Assembly: GCA_017553035.1 (NCBI GenBank)
Contig: JAFZNE010000044.1
Span: 1-47,429 of the forward strand
DNA from: Lachnospiraceae bacterium
GTDB taxonomy: Bacteria > Bacillota > Clostridia > Lachnospirales > Lachnospiraceae
Reading direction: 5' to 3'
Length of the DNA: 47,429 nucleotides
This document shows positions 1-8,024 of the stretch, piece by piece. The notes beneath the pieces were generated by a model. The model was not told the origin of the DNA and did not search any database. It saw only the letters and a list, made by a program, of their open reading frames with translations. Both the position numbers and the translations under genes were made by a program. Positions within the stretch are counted from its first letter, which is position 1. Every line of letters begins with the position of its first letter.

Positions 1-2
1 AT

Positions 3-131
3 GGAAAGGATGTCTGTAAATTCCAAGGCAATATTCATGGTTCGGGTGGGGCATTATTTACTGTTTGGCTTGTTATGACAATACTTTATCTCTTTGATTT
101 CGCCCGGGATTATGATAAGATGAGCTCATAA
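3..131 (+). CDS. C-terminal end of an unidentified membrane protein (partial)
   Basis: This reading frame is open from the left edge of the window to a TAA at 129-131 and encodes about 42 residues. It contains a hydrophobic stretch (around LFTVWLVMTILYLFDF) followed by a short charged tail ending DYDKMSS, which looks like the last membrane helix and cytoplasmic tail of a longer protein starting upstream. No family can be named from so little. The alternative frame that opens with ATG at position 1 and stops at 76-78 looks less protein-like. The call rests on composition only, so confidence is limited. Confidence 0.4.
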   Translation, partial: GKDVCKFQGNIHGSGGALFTVWLVMTILYLFDFARDYDKMSS

Positions 132-157
132 TATAGTTCAGCTTATCGGAGCATAAC

Positions 158-934
158 ATGCCAGGGACGAATAATACAAAGCTTTTGTTTTACGAGGAAT
201 ATGAGCAATTCTACAAGATGACCGGGGGCTCAAAGGCCTTTGGAGCATTTTGCAGGGATGCTTTTGGGAAAGATTTTTCTCAGGATGGATTTAGTGACAT
301 TGACCAGATAAACAGGATTCTTAAGCTTATTCCCGCGGGAGAGGATATTCATATTCTTGATGTCGGATGTGGCAATGGGAAGATGCTTGGCTATTTACAG
401 GACAAAACCGGAGCATTTATCCATGGATTTGATTATTCCCGGAATGCGATCGAAATTGCCAGAGATAATTTTCAAACGAGGGCGGATTTCAGGCAGGGGA
501 ATATCGGGGAAGTAGTCTATCCTGGGGAACATTTTGATCTGGTTATTTCCATGGATACTATGTATTTTGCGCCTGATATGGAAGAGTTCGTTTTGCAGAT
601 AATGAGGTGGCTGAAGAAGGACGGAGTGCTTTTTGTGGGTTATCAGGAAGGCGATGTAATGCCGAAAACGGATAATGAGAGGACTACGGTACTGGCAAAT
701 GCATTCGATAAGTGCCGGATCCGGTATGAAGTTGAAAATATTACCCGGGAAACTTATGATCTGCTCAAAAGGAAGAGAGAGGCCGCATTGCTGCATAAGA
801 AGGAGTTTGAAGAAGAAGGGAACAAAGACTGGTTTGATATGCTGATGCTTCAGACAGACTGCATTACGGATACTTACGATGTGTTTGCGCAGCAGATGGC
901 AAGGTACATTTATGTTGCGAGAAAAACGTGTTGA
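158..934 (+). CDS. Class I SAM-dependent methyltransferase
   Basis: This is a 258-residue soluble protein predicted to transfer a methyl group from S-adenosylmethionine to an unknown substrate. The Rossmann-fold glycine motif I is clear at about residues 66-78 (ILDVGCGNGKML), followed by an acidic motif II (HGFDYSRNAIEIA), a motif III-like segment (ADFRQGNIGEV) and a motif IV-like DLVISMDTMYF near residue 130. The N-terminal 60 residues (LLFYEEYEQFYK) may form a substrate cap. The ATG at 158 is preceded by a CGGAG six bases upstream. The gene stands alone, and its 3' end faces the oppositely oriented phosphatase gene across a repeat-filled spacer. The fold is secure; the substrate could be a small molecule or a macromolecule and cannot be told from the sequence. 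Confidence 0.88.
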   Translation: MPGTNNTKLLFYEEYEQFYKMTGGSKAFGAFCRDAFGKDFSQDGFSDIDQINRILKLIPAGEDIHILDVGCGNGKMLGYLQDKTGAFIHGFDYSRNAIEIARDNFQTRADFRQGNIGEVVYPGEHFDLVISMDTMYFAPDMEEFVLQIMRWLKKDGVLFVGYQEGDVMPKTDNERTTVLANAFDKCRIRYEVENITRETYDLLKRKREAALLHKKEFEEEGNKDWFDMLMLQTDCITDTYDVFAQQMARYIYVARKTC

Positions 935-1034
935 TGGGGAGAATAGAAGGAAAAAGGTGGTTTCGGGTGATGAAACCGAAACTTCGAAATATAAGTATGA
1001 CGCACTCGGAGAGCGGGTAGAGTAGAGAGGAAAA

Positions 1035-1194
1035 GCATCGGGATTTGAGAAAATCAGGGATTCCGATGCATTTTTCATGGTATACGGGCTCCAAAAAGCA
1101 TCGGAAATCGAGAAATTAGCATTTCCGATGCTTGTTTTATCGTATACTGGCTCCTAAATGCATCGGGATATGAGAAAATCAGGAATTCCGATGC
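1035..1194. repeat. Three tandem ~62-bp repeats, each carrying a GCATCGG/CCGATGC hairpin
   Basis: Three units start at 1035, 1098 and 1160 (period 62-63 bp). Each holds an inverted repeat: GCATCGG (1035-1041) with CCGATGC (1063-1069); an 11-bp arm pair GCATCGGAAAT (1098-1108) with ATTTCCGATGC (1121-1131); and GCATCGG (1160-1166) with CCGATGC (1188-1194). Units are joined by a conserved linker, GTATACGGGCTCC at 1080-1092 and GTATACTGGCTCC at 1142-1154. Hairpins are followed by T-rich stretches, so they may act as transcription terminators between the two convergent genes. The rest of the 935-1217 gap holds a small GGTTTC/GAAACC hairpin (959-977) and nothing else recognised. Confidence 0.85.
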
Positions 1195-1217
1195 TTTTTG
1201 CGCAAAAAACTTAGTTA

Positions 1218-1979
1218 TTAAGATTCTTTCCTCGGCTCTCCCGTCTGCACATAGAGTGTTTTCCGATCCTCCAGCCTCAATGCCCCGAGTCTTCCTCCCC
1301 ATTCGGGATTGTATGAGCCACAATCTATATTTATGCTGTGTTCGCGGAAATGAACAACGCCGTCCTCGGGATATCCATATATTTTGAATACGGGCGTATG
1401 GCCGTGAACCAGTATCTCGCCGTTCTCGGGAATGTAATCCGGCAGGAACCTGTTTGTGAAATCTTCGACGTCCCGGTACCAGAGAATGTTCATCCTGCTG
1501 AAATTGCTCCTGTACCAGCCGTGAGCGATGACATACGTCTGCTGAAGGCCTTCCGGCGTCGTTATGGTCACGCGCTTCGTGAGCGGCAGAGTGCGGAACC
1601 AGTCGATCATCGGTTCAACGTCTTTTACCTGCGTGTACCCGGCTGCATTCATATACACGTCGAAGCGGTAGTTGCTGTTCAGGATCGAAATGTCGGCCTC
1701 TCCGTAATTACCGTTCGGACTCCAGCGGTCAAAATACTTCTTCTGGTTGTCGTAATCATTGATGATATTGTCTTCATGATTGCCGCAGACCATCTGAAAT
1801 CTGCCATTGTCGGTAATGTTCTCCATCGCCCATTTCAGCATTTCCACAGACTTTGGACCCCGGTCGATGATATCACCGATCAGGATTATCGTATCGTCAT
1901 CCCGGATCTCCGGATTGCTTATCAGCTCGATAAATTCGTCGAAATAGCCGTGCACATCGCCAACGACCCATGTAGCCAT
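1218..1979 (-). CDS. Metallophosphoesterase, PPP-type serine/threonine phosphatase family
   Basis: A calcineurin-like phosphoesterase of 253 residues that binds two metal ions. The signature blocks are in order: GDVHG near residue 7, GDIIDRGPKS near residue 34, GNHED near residue 66, and later histidines in HGW and HGHTP. This block pattern fits the bacterial PPP phosphatases (PrpA/PrpB type) and ApaH-like enzymes. Substrate choice between phosphoprotein and dinucleoside polyphosphate is open. The frame runs further upstream, but the ATG at 1979 is chosen because GGGGAG lies just ahead of it and the protein then starts right before the first catalytic block, as is usual in this family. It is a single gene convergent with the methyltransferase. 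Confidence 0.88.
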   Translation of the reverse strand: MATWVVGDVHGYFDEFIELISNPEIRDDDTIILIGDIIDRGPKSVEMLKWAMENITDNGRFQMVCGNHEDNIINDYDNQKKYFDRWSPNGNYGEADISILNSNYRFDVYMNAAGYTQVKDVEPMIDWFRTLPLTKRVTITTPEGLQQTYVIAHGWYRSNFSRMNILWYRDVEDFTNRFLPDYIPENGEILVHGHTPVFKIYGYPEDGVVHFREHSINIDCGSYNPEWGGRLGALRLEDRKTLYVQTGEPRKES

Positions 1980-2129
1980 AACTGTTCTCCCCGTGAAAAT
2001 GATCTTAAATATTCCCCGAATCATTATAGCACATATTTTGATAACAAATAATTATCTGAAAAATATTTGATAGACCGGAATTTTGGACTTTTAAAATGCT
2101 AATTTATTTATAACAGATTCCTAGATTGC

Positions 2130-2185
2130 ACAGCAGGTTATCGCCGGGTTGGTATCGGGAAACTCGTAAGCGGGACCTGCCCTGT
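2130..2185 (+). promoter_or_regulatory. Possible structured RNA leader upstream of a small ORF
   Basis: GCAGGT at 2133-2138 pairs with ACCTGC at 2175-2180, and the stem can be extended by ACA(G) with (C)TGT at 2130-2133 and 2182-2185 if two C residues bulge. The enclosed ~36 nt contain a further short hairpin (CGGG-AAA-CTCG). It lies 40 nt upstream of the small ORF at 2225. It matches no riboswitch class I can recall (FMN, purine, SAM, TPP, c-di-GMP, preQ1 and fluoride motifs were considered). The pairing is visible; a regulatory role is inference. Confidence 0.3.
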
Positions 2186-2224
2186 AATATCGGATAATAG
2201 TTCAAAAACGGGAGGTATTTTGTT

Positions 2225-2362
2225 ATGAAGACAAAAGTTAAGAAGGATAACACAAAAGTATCAGTAGCTGAGGTTCTTACGATGCTGACCAAGTCACTGG
2301 CATTTCAGGTGCAGATGATAATGTGGGAGGATGGGAAAAACGCAAGAAAACAGAGGGCTTGA
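2225..2362 (+). CDS. Small protein of 45 residues, unknown function
   Basis: A short ORF starting ATG at 2225 with a good ribosome binding site (GGGAGG about eight bases upstream) and ending TGA at 2360-2362. The product is basic at both ends (MKTKVKKD at the start, KNARKQRA at the end) with an amphipathic, methionine-rich middle (VAEVLTMLTKSLAFQVQMIMW) that would form a helix. No family is recognised. The gene sits between the phosphatase promoter region and the tRNA-Ser terminator and is preceded by a potentially structured leader. The good ribosome binding site and plausible composition favour a real gene, but at this size chance cannot be excluded. Confidence 0.5.
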   Translation: MKTKVKKDNTKVSVAEVLTMLTKSLAFQVQMIMWEDGKNARKQRA

Positions 2363-2404
2363 TAAAGAGAATATTATACTTGCATTATCTTCTAATCTGG
2401 CATT

Positions 2405-2435
2405 AAAAAACCCCGTAAACGCTGTGTTTACGGGG
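2405..2435 (-). terminator. Intrinsic terminator of the tRNA-Ser gene
   Basis: CCCCGTAAAC (2411-2420) and GTTTACGGGG (2426-2435) form a perfect 10-bp stem with a 5-nt loop. On the minus strand it is followed by a run of six T residues (2410-2405). It begins three bases after the tRNA 3' end. Confidence 0.93.
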
Positions 2436-2437
2436 GA

Positions 2438-2523
2438 CGGAGTGGGTGGGATTCGAACCCACGAGCCCTTGCGGGCTACCTGATTTCGAGTCAGGGCCGT
2501 TATGACCACTTCGATACCACTCC
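2438..2523 (-). tRNA. tRNA-Ser (anticodon CGA)
   Basis: On the minus strand the sequence folds as a class II tRNA of 86 nt. The acceptor GGAGTGG pairs with CCACTCC, the discriminator is G as expected for serine tRNAs, the anticodon arm CCTGA-CTCGAAA-TCAGG gives anticodon CGA (reads UCG), the long variable arm is AGCCCGCAAGGGCT, and the T arm is GTGGG-TTCGAAT-CCCAC. The 3' CCA is not encoded. It has its own promoter in the end of holA and a strong terminator immediately downstream. Confidence 0.96.
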
Positions 2524-2553
2524 AATGTCGGGCCTTTTTCGACACCGCTGACC

Positions 2554-2582
2554 ATTATACTACATGGCCGACAAAATAGCAA
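2554..2582 (-). promoter_or_regulatory. Promoter of tRNA-Ser
   Basis: On the minus strand, TTGCTA (2582-2577), a 17-base spacer and a perfect TATAAT (2559-2554) lie about 30 bases upstream of the tRNA 5' end. The -35 box overlaps the last codons of holA, so the tRNA can be transcribed independently of the gene upstream. Confidence 0.8.
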
Positions 2583-3552
2583 GCAAAATCTCAATGCCTG
2601 TGTTTTCCGCGATATTGCCGGTTTTGATGGCTTCTTCGGTGTTGATGCACTGGACGAGCGAAGCGAGGATCTGGCGGCGGCTGAAGTTCCGCATCCTGGA
2701 GCGCAGACGCTTAACCAGCCAGGGCGCGAGCTTGCATTCCGCGGCGATCTGGGCGTCGGCACTGCCGGCATCGATCGCGTCACGGACGAGGAGCATCTGG
2801 TTGTACTGGCTCATCAGAAACCGGAGGATTCCGAGCGGTGATTCTTTGAGCGCAATAAGGTCGTAATAGATCCTCATTGCCTCTTTTTTATTGTGATTGA
2901 CGAGATTGTCCGTGATCTCAAATATCTTTCTTTCTATCTGCATCGTGCAGATCTCGTTAATGTCCGCTTCTGTGATCGTATCGCGGGTTCCCGCATAATC
3001 GATGAGCTTGTCCGCTTCGTTGATCATATTGAACAGATCGCCGCCGACGTAGTCGACAAAGTACGCCAGATCAACCGCAGAGAGCCTCTTGCCCGCCGCA
3101 GCGAAGCGCTCTTTGAGGATCGCGGAGGCTTCATTTGCATCGGGAGGGTTGAATTCGCAAATATATCCGTTCTTCTGGATCGCCTTGTACAGCTTGGTGC
3201 GCTTGTCGGGAGACTGCTCGGTCATGACGAGCACCGTCGTATCCGGGAGCTGTTCGACCGTTTCGGCAAATTCGGCTCCGGAGGAACCGAAAAGACCGGA
3301 GTCTTCGACCACTACCAGACGGTAGTCGGCAAAGAACGGAAATGAATTGAGTGTTTCGATCATTTCCCTGACGTCAAAACCGGTGTTGCCGTCGTAGTAG
3401 GAGTAATTCATGCCCGAATCGGCATTGTCCGCACCGAGCACGGCGGTCCTGAGCATATCGCGGCATTGGTTGACCAGGTATGTTTCCGTACCGCACAACA
3501 GGTACACGCGCTTAAAAGCACGATCTGCTATATCTTTCCTGATATTCTTCAT
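2560..3552 (-). CDS. holA: DNA polymerase III subunit delta
   Basis: This 330-residue protein is the clamp-loader delta subunit, which opens the sliding clamp ring during DNA replication. Family features are visible: an N-terminal segment VYLLCGTETYLVNQCRD near residue 17 (the delta counterpart of a P-loop region), a block SFPFFADYRLVVVEDSGLF near residue 70, the Asn/Asp-rich middle DYVGGDLFNMINEADKLIDYA near residue 165, and a helical C-terminal collar domain with LGILRFLMSQYNQMLLVRDA. Length matches the Gram-positive family (about 330-350). The ATG at 3552 is preferred over an earlier one at 3612 because AAAGGA precedes it at proper spacing. The tRNA-Ser gene lies 37 bases downstream. Confidence 0.93.
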   Translation of the reverse strand: MKNIRKDIADRAFKRVYLLCGTETYLVNQCRDMLRTAVLGADNADSGMNYSYYDGNTGFDVREMIETLNSFPFFADYRLVVVEDSGLFGSSGAEFAETVEQLPDTTVLVMTEQSPDKRTKLYKAIQKNGYICEFNPPDANEASAILKERFAAAGKRLSAVDLAYFVDYVGGDLFNMINEADKLIDYAGTRDTITEADINEICTMQIERKIFEITDNLVNHNKKEAMRIYYDLIALKESPLGILRFLMSQYNQMLLVRDAIDAGSADAQIAAECKLAPWLVKRLRSRMRNFSRRQILASLVQCINTEEAIKTGNIAENTGIEILLAILSAM

Positions 3553-3644
3553 TTGGGTCCTTTCATCTTGCTGATGACTTTCTATACCGTATATAATAGC
3601 ATATTTCTCCACATATAAAAAGTCTACATTTTTTTACGATTTAC

Positions 3645-3673
3645 TTGAAACAGAAAGTCTAAAGTGGTATATT
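3645..3673 (+). promoter_or_regulatory. Promoter of ilvE
   Basis: TTGAAA (3645-3650), a 17-base spacer and TATATT (3668-3673) give a good sigma-A type promoter. It would start transcription around 3680 and leave a leader of about 95 nt ahead of ilvE. Confidence 0.65.
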
Positions 3674-3685
3674 TATAAAATAAGT

Positions 3686-3729
3686 TTCTGTAAGGTAGTG
3701 TGATAAATTGCGAATACCGACTTACAGAA
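3686..3729 (+). promoter_or_regulatory. Hairpin in the ilvE leader
   Basis: TTCTGTAA (3686-3693) pairs with TTACAGAA (3722-3729), and the adjoining GGTA (3694-3697) pairs with TACC (3715-3718) across a three-base bulge. The stem sits at the very 5' end of the predicted transcript. No T-box sequence or terminator follows, so it may stabilise the message or bind a regulator. Confidence 0.4.
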
Positions 3730-3773
3730 CGGCACTTTTACAGGTGTCAAAATGAAAAGGGAGGACCATAATC

Positions 3774-4799
3774 ATGGAAAAGAAGAATATTGACTGGGCT
3801 AATCTCGGATTCGGTTATATCCAGACTGACAAGAGATATGTTTCGGATTATAAGGACGGCGCATGGGATGCGGGCAGACTTACCGACGATGCAACCGTTA
3901 CCATCAGCGAGTGCGCGGGCGTTCTGCAGTATGCACAGACCGTATTTGAAGGCCTGAAGGCTTATACCACCGAGGATGGTCATATTGTATGTTTCCGTCC
4001 CGACCTGAATGCGGAGCGTATCGAGAACAGCGCGAAGAGACTTGAGATGCCCGTATTTCCGAAGGATCGTTTTATCGAGGCGGTTGATGAAGTCGTAAAG
4101 GCCAATGCCGCATATGTTCCTCCTTACGGAAGCGGCGCTACTTTCTATCTGCGCCCTTATATGTTCGGAACCAACCCCGTTATCGGTGTTAAGCCTGCGA
4201 ACGAGTACCAGTTCAGAATGTTCGGTACTCCTGTAGGACCTTATTTCAAGGGCGGAGCCAAGCCCCTTACGATCAAGGTCAGCGATTTCGACAGGGCAGC
4301 ACCCAACGGAACAGGCCATATCAAAGCCGGCCTTAACTACGCAATGAGCCTTCATGCGATCGTTACCGCTCACAATGAAGGTTTTGACGAGAATATGTAT
4401 CTTGATCCCGCTACCAGGACCAAGGTTGAGGAGACGGGCGGAGCGAACTTCCTGTTCGTTACCAAGGACGGCAAGGTTGTAACTCCCAAGTCTTCAAGTA
4501 TCCTTCCTTCGATTACGAGACGTTCGCTGGTTGTTGTTGCGAAAGAGTATCTTGGACTCGAGGCTGAAGAGCGCGAGATCACACTTGAGGAAGTTAAGGA
4601 TTTCGCAGAGTGCGGATTATGCGGAACCGCTGCGGTTATCTCACCTGTAGGCAAGATCGTCGATCATGGCAAGGAGATCTGCCTGCCGAGCGGAATGCAG
4701 GAGATGGGCCCTGTTACGAAGAAGCTGTATGATACGCTTACCGGCATCCAGATGGGACGTATCGAGGATAAGTTCGGCTGGGTTAGAAAGATAGTCTAA
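3774..4799 (+). CDS. ilvE: Branched-chain amino acid aminotransferase
   Basis: A fold-type IV PLP-dependent transaminase of 341 residues that exchanges amino groups between leucine, isoleucine or valine and 2-oxoglutarate, in the cytoplasm. Family features are the substrate-loop segment YAQTVFEGLKAY (about residue 53), FRPDLNAERIENSAKRLEMP (about 75), FYLRPYMFGT (about 124), the PLP lysine K184 in GHIKAGLNYA, and the cofactor-phosphate region EETGGANFLFV. Length matches the long BCAT group. A GGGAGG ribosome binding site precedes the ATG. The gene has its own promoter and hairpin leader and reads toward degV, 43 bases downstream. Confidence 0.96.
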   Translation: MEKKNIDWANLGFGYIQTDKRYVSDYKDGAWDAGRLTDDATVTISECAGVLQYAQTVFEGLKAYTTEDGHIVCFRPDLNAERIENSAKRLEMPVFPKDRFIEAVDEVVKANAAYVPPYGSGATFYLRPYMFGTNPVIGVKPANEYQFRMFGTPVGPYFKGGAKPLTIKVSDFDRAAPNGTGHIKAGLNYAMSLHAIVTAHNEGFDENMYLDPATRTKVEETGGANFLFVTKDGKVVTPKSSSILPSITRRSLVVVAKEYLGLEAEEREITLEEVKDFAECGLCGTAAVISPVGKIVDHGKEICLPSGMQEMGPVTKKLYDTLTGIQMGRIEDKFGWVRKIV

Positions 4800-4842
4800 G
4801 ACGCATTTTCCGAAAGGAAGATGAGATCGGGAGGATATCTAT

Positions 4843-5742
4843 TTGAGTGACTATGTTATAGTAACTGACGCAACTTCGGATCTTGATCAGGCCCTTGTGG
4901 ATGAGCTCGGCGTTAAGGTTATCCCGATGAATTTTACGTTCAACGGGACGGAATATGCACAATATCCGGACGGACACGAGCTTTCTCTCAATGATTTTTA
5001 TGTAGGGCTTGATAATGGAGCGGAAGTATCGACCAGTCAGATCACGCCTCACAAGTATCATGATTTTATCGAACCGTTGCTCGCTCAGGGCCTCGATATA
5101 CTGTATATCTGTTTTTCATCGGGGCTGAGCGGTACTTATAATGCCGCAACCATCGCATTTGACGAGCTTGCGGAACAGTATCCGGACAGGAAAACGGCAG
5201 TGGTCGATTCAGTGTGCGCTTCGATAGGAGAGGGGCACCTGGTTTATCTTGCCGCCAAGAAGAAAATGAGCGGAGCTACGTTTGAGGAGGTTGCCGAATA
5301 TGTTGAAAACATAAAAGGCAATGTCTGTCACTGGTTTTTGGTGAAGGATCTCAATCAGCTGAAAAAAGGCGGAAGGATCAATCCTCTGCTGGCCGCTCTG
5401 GGTACGACGCTCGGGATCATCCCGATCATAAGTACCGACAGGGAAGGCAAGCTGGTCGTTATCACCAAGGTGCGCGGCCTGAAGAAAGCATTGGCATATC
5501 TTGCGGAGAGGGCAACTTCGGATGCCTTCGGCGATAGGGTAAGTGCCGATTACGAAGCGACTGCATTTATTGCTCACGGCAATTGTCCCGAATATGCCGA
5601 GATGCTTCGTGAGCTTGTTCTTGAGACCGGTGTCGTAAAAGAAGTGGTAATGCAGCAGGTCGGAACGGTTATCGGATCGCACGTGGGATCCGGAATGTGT
5701 GCGGTAACATTTGTCGGAGACAACTACAAGGATATTCCTTAA
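4843..5742 (+). CDS. DegV family fatty acid-binding protein
   Basis: A 299-residue two-domain protein of the DegV/FakB family, which holds a fatty acid in a tunnel and presents it to the fatty acid kinase FakA. The family markers are the N-terminal VIVTDATSDLDQ, the STSQ loop near residue 65 (EVSTSQITPHKY), the SSGLSGTYN block near residue 92, LKKGGRINPLLAALGTTLGIIPI near residue 170, and the C-terminal VVMQQVGTVIGSHVGSGMCAV. The start is TTG at 4843, with GGGAGG eight bases ahead; no ATG fits. It is followed after ten bases by rel, suggesting one transcript. The lipid carried cannot be read from the sequence. Confidence 0.92.
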   Translation: MSDYVIVTDATSDLDQALVDELGVKVIPMNFTFNGTEYAQYPDGHELSLNDFYVGLDNGAEVSTSQITPHKYHDFIEPLLAQGLDILYICFSSGLSGTYNAATIAFDELAEQYPDRKTAVVDSVCASIGEGHLVYLAAKKKMSGATFEEVAEYVENIKGNVCHWFLVKDLNQLKKGGRINPLLAALGTTLGIIPIISTDREGKLVVITKVRGLKKALAYLAERATSDAFGDRVSADYEATAFIAHGNCPEYAEMLRELVLETGVVKEVVMQQVGTVIGSHVGSGMCAVTFVGDNYKDIP

Positions 5743-5752
5743 AGGAAGGTTT

Positions 5753-8014
5753 ATGCGGGAAAAAGTAATCGGGATCGATGCTCCTGCGGATTTCAGGGAT
5801 CCTGAGGAGCTCTACGGCATTCTGATCAAGAGGATCAGGCAGTATCACCCTTCTGAAGGGTTAGAGGTGATCGAAAAGGCTTATGCCCTCGCAAAAGAGA
5901 AGCATGAAGGTCAGCTTCGCAAATCGGGGGAGCCTTATATCGTTCATCCTATTTGTGTTGCCATCATCCTCGCCGATCTCGAGCTTGACCTTGAAAGTAT
6001 TGCTGCCGGGATCCTGCATGACGTCATAGAAGATACCGATTATACCGAAGAAGAGATGATGAAGGAGTTCGGTCAGGAGATCACTCTTCTTGTTGACGGA
6101 GTTACCAAGCTGACCCAGATCAATTACAGTGCCGACAAGGTGGAAGTCCAGGCCGAGAATCTTCGTAAAATGTTCCTCGCAATGGCCAAGGATATCCGTG
6201 TTATTCTGATCAAGCTTGCCGACCGGCTTCACAATATGCGTACGATGCAGTACCAGAAGCCGAACAAGCAGTATGAGAAGTCAAGGGAAACGATGGATAT
6301 CTATTCCCCGATCGCACAGAGGCTCGGTATTTCGAAGCTGAAGATCGAGCTGGACGATCTGAGCCTTAAATATCTTGAACCCGAGAAATATAAACAGCTT
6401 TCGGCGGATGTCGCCCAGAAGCTGGAAGAAAAAGAGAACTTCATAAATGAGCTGATCGAAGAGGTCGGCGAACATATAGAGGAAGCCGGCATCAACGCCA
6501 AGGTCAACGGAAGAGTCAAGCATCTGTTCTCCATTTACAAGAAAATGGTTACACAGAACAAGACGCTCGACCAGATCTACGACCTGTTTGCCATAAGGAT
6601 CATCGTCAAGGACATCAAGGACTGCTATGCGGCCCTTGGAGTGATCCACGAGATGTACAAGCCGGTTCCGGGCAGATTCAAGGATTATATCGCGATGCCC
6701 AAGCCGAACAATTACCAGTCGCTTCATTCCACGCTGATAAGCTCGACGGGACAGTTGTTCGAGGTGCAGATCAGAACACAGGAGATGCACCGTATCGCTG
6801 AATTCGGTATCGCGGCTCACTGGAAATACAAGGTTGATCCGGACGGCAAGCTGTCGCCGGATTCCGAGGAAGAGAAGCTGAGCTGGCTGCGCGAGATCCT
6901 GGAATGGCAGCAGGAAATGTCGGATAATAAAGAGTTCCTGAGCGTCCTGAAGGATGACCTGAACCTGTTCTCCGACAGCGTTTTCTGTTTTACGCCTACA
7001 GGCGAGGTCAAGAATCTGACCGTCGGTTCGACCCCTGTTGATTTTGCGTACAGCATCCACAGTGCTGTCGGCAACAAGATGGTCGGAGCGCGTGTCAACA
7101 ACAAGATCGTTCCGATCGATTATGTGATCCAGAACGGTGACCAGGTCGAGATCATCACTTCCCAGAATACCAAGGGACCGTCGCGTGACTGGCTGAAGTT
7201 TGTCAAGACCACGCAGGCCAAGAACAAGATCAATCAATGGTTCAAGACTGAATTTAAGGAAGAGAACATCCAGAAGGGCAAAGAAGCGGTTCTTGCTTAT
7301 TGTAAGTCCAAGGGCATCAATTTCAACGATATAATGAAGCCCGAGTTCCAGGATGTTATCCTCAAGAAATACGGATACCGCGAGTGGGATTCGGTTTATG
7401 CCGCGATCGGCCACGGAGGCCTGAAGGAAGGCCAGATCGTCGGAAGACTGTACGAGGAATGGGAGAAGACCAACAAGAAGGAAATGACCGATGAACAGGT
7501 CGTTGATTCCATTTCCGAAATGACACAGGCCAAGCGCAAGAATACCAACGCGAAGGGCAGCATCATCGTGCAGGGCAAGGACGATCTTGCGGTTCATTTT
7601 TCAAAATGCTGTTCACCAGTTCCGGGCGACGAGATATGCGGTTTTGTAACACGCGGAAGAGGTGTTACGGTGCATCGTACGGATTGTACGAATATCATCC
7701 ATCTTTCCGAGGAGGAACGCAGAAGGATCGTTCCCGCCGAATGGAATACGGATGCTCCGGACCGCGGACAGGAGCTGTTCTCGGCCGAGATCAATATTTA
7801 TGCATATAACAGACCCGGCGTATTGCTCGGCATTTCCAAGATCCTTACCGAGAATGACATCGATATTTCTTCGATGAACGTAAGGACGAGCAAGCAGGGT
7901 ACCGCGACGATAACGATAGGCTTCGATATCAGGGATACCGAGACTTTGCGGATGATCGTCGGCAAGCTGCGCAATATAGATAGCGTAATAGATATACAAA
8001 GAGCCATGGGATAG
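5753..8014 (+). CDS. rel: Bifunctional (p)ppGpp synthetase/hydrolase Rel
   Basis: This 753-residue enzyme makes and degrades the alarmone (p)ppGpp in the stringent response. The HD hydrolase domain (about residues 40-190) keeps its metal ligands in HEGQ (H51), LHDVIEDT (H89, D90) and LADRLHNM. The synthetase domain follows (about 230-400) with the substrate loop RFKD at R308-D311; the RxKD form is the one typical of bifunctional Rel rather than EXDD of RelA. Next come a TGS domain (about 405-465, VFCFTPTGEVKNL), a zinc-finger-like CCSPVPGDEICGFV segment and a C-terminal ACT domain (NRPGVLLGISKIL). The start at 5753 is chosen because AAGGAAGG overlaps the degV stop and the frame's earlier ATG lies inside degV. 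The downstream hydrolase starts ten bases after the stop. Confidence 0.96.
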   Translation: MREKVIGIDAPADFRDPEELYGILIKRIRQYHPSEGLEVIEKAYALAKEKHEGQLRKSGEPYIVHPICVAIILADLELDLESIAAGILHDVIEDTDYTEEEMMKEFGQEITLLVDGVTKLTQINYSADKVEVQAENLRKMFLAMAKDIRVILIKLADRLHNMRTMQYQKPNKQYEKSRETMDIYSPIAQRLGISKLKIELDDLSLKYLEPEKYKQLSADVAQKLEEKENFINELIEEVGEHIEEAGINAKVNGRVKHLFSIYKKMVTQNKTLDQIYDLFAIRIIVKDIKDCYAALGVIHEMYKPVPGRFKDYIAMPKPNNYQSLHSTLISSTGQLFEVQIRTQEMHRIAEFGIAAHWKYKVDPDGKLSPDSEEEKLSWLREILEWQQEMSDNKEFLSVLKDDLNLFSDSVFCFTPTGEVKNLTVGSTPVDFAYSIHSAVGNKMVGARVNNKIVPIDYVIQNGDQVEIITSQNTKGPSRDWLKFVKTTQAKNKINQWFKTEFKEENIQKGKEAVLAYCKSKGINFNDIMKPEFQDVILKKYGYREWDSVYAAIGHGGLKEGQIVGRLYEEWEKTNKKEMTDEQVVDSISEMTQAKRKNTNAKGSIIVQGKDDLAVHFSKCCSPVPGDEICGFVTRGRGVTVHRTDCTNIIHLSEEERRRIVPAEWNTDAPDRGQELFSAEINIYAYNRPGVLLGISKILTENDIDISSMNVRTSKQGTATITIGFDIRDTETLRMIVGKLRNIDSVIDIQRAMG

Positions 8015-8024
8015 GAAGTTTGTA

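Noticed and set aside
1338..2051. 237-codon plus-strand ORF
   Set aside because: It lies antisense to the metallophosphoesterase, whose catalytic motifs are intact, and has no ribosome binding site or recognisable motif.
2294..2783. Minus-strand ORFs crossing the tRNA-Ser gene
   Set aside because: They read through the tRNA and its terminator and overlap holA in another frame.
6281..7597. 438-codon minus-strand ORF
   Set aside because: It is a shadow of rel, whose conserved domains are read on the plus strand.
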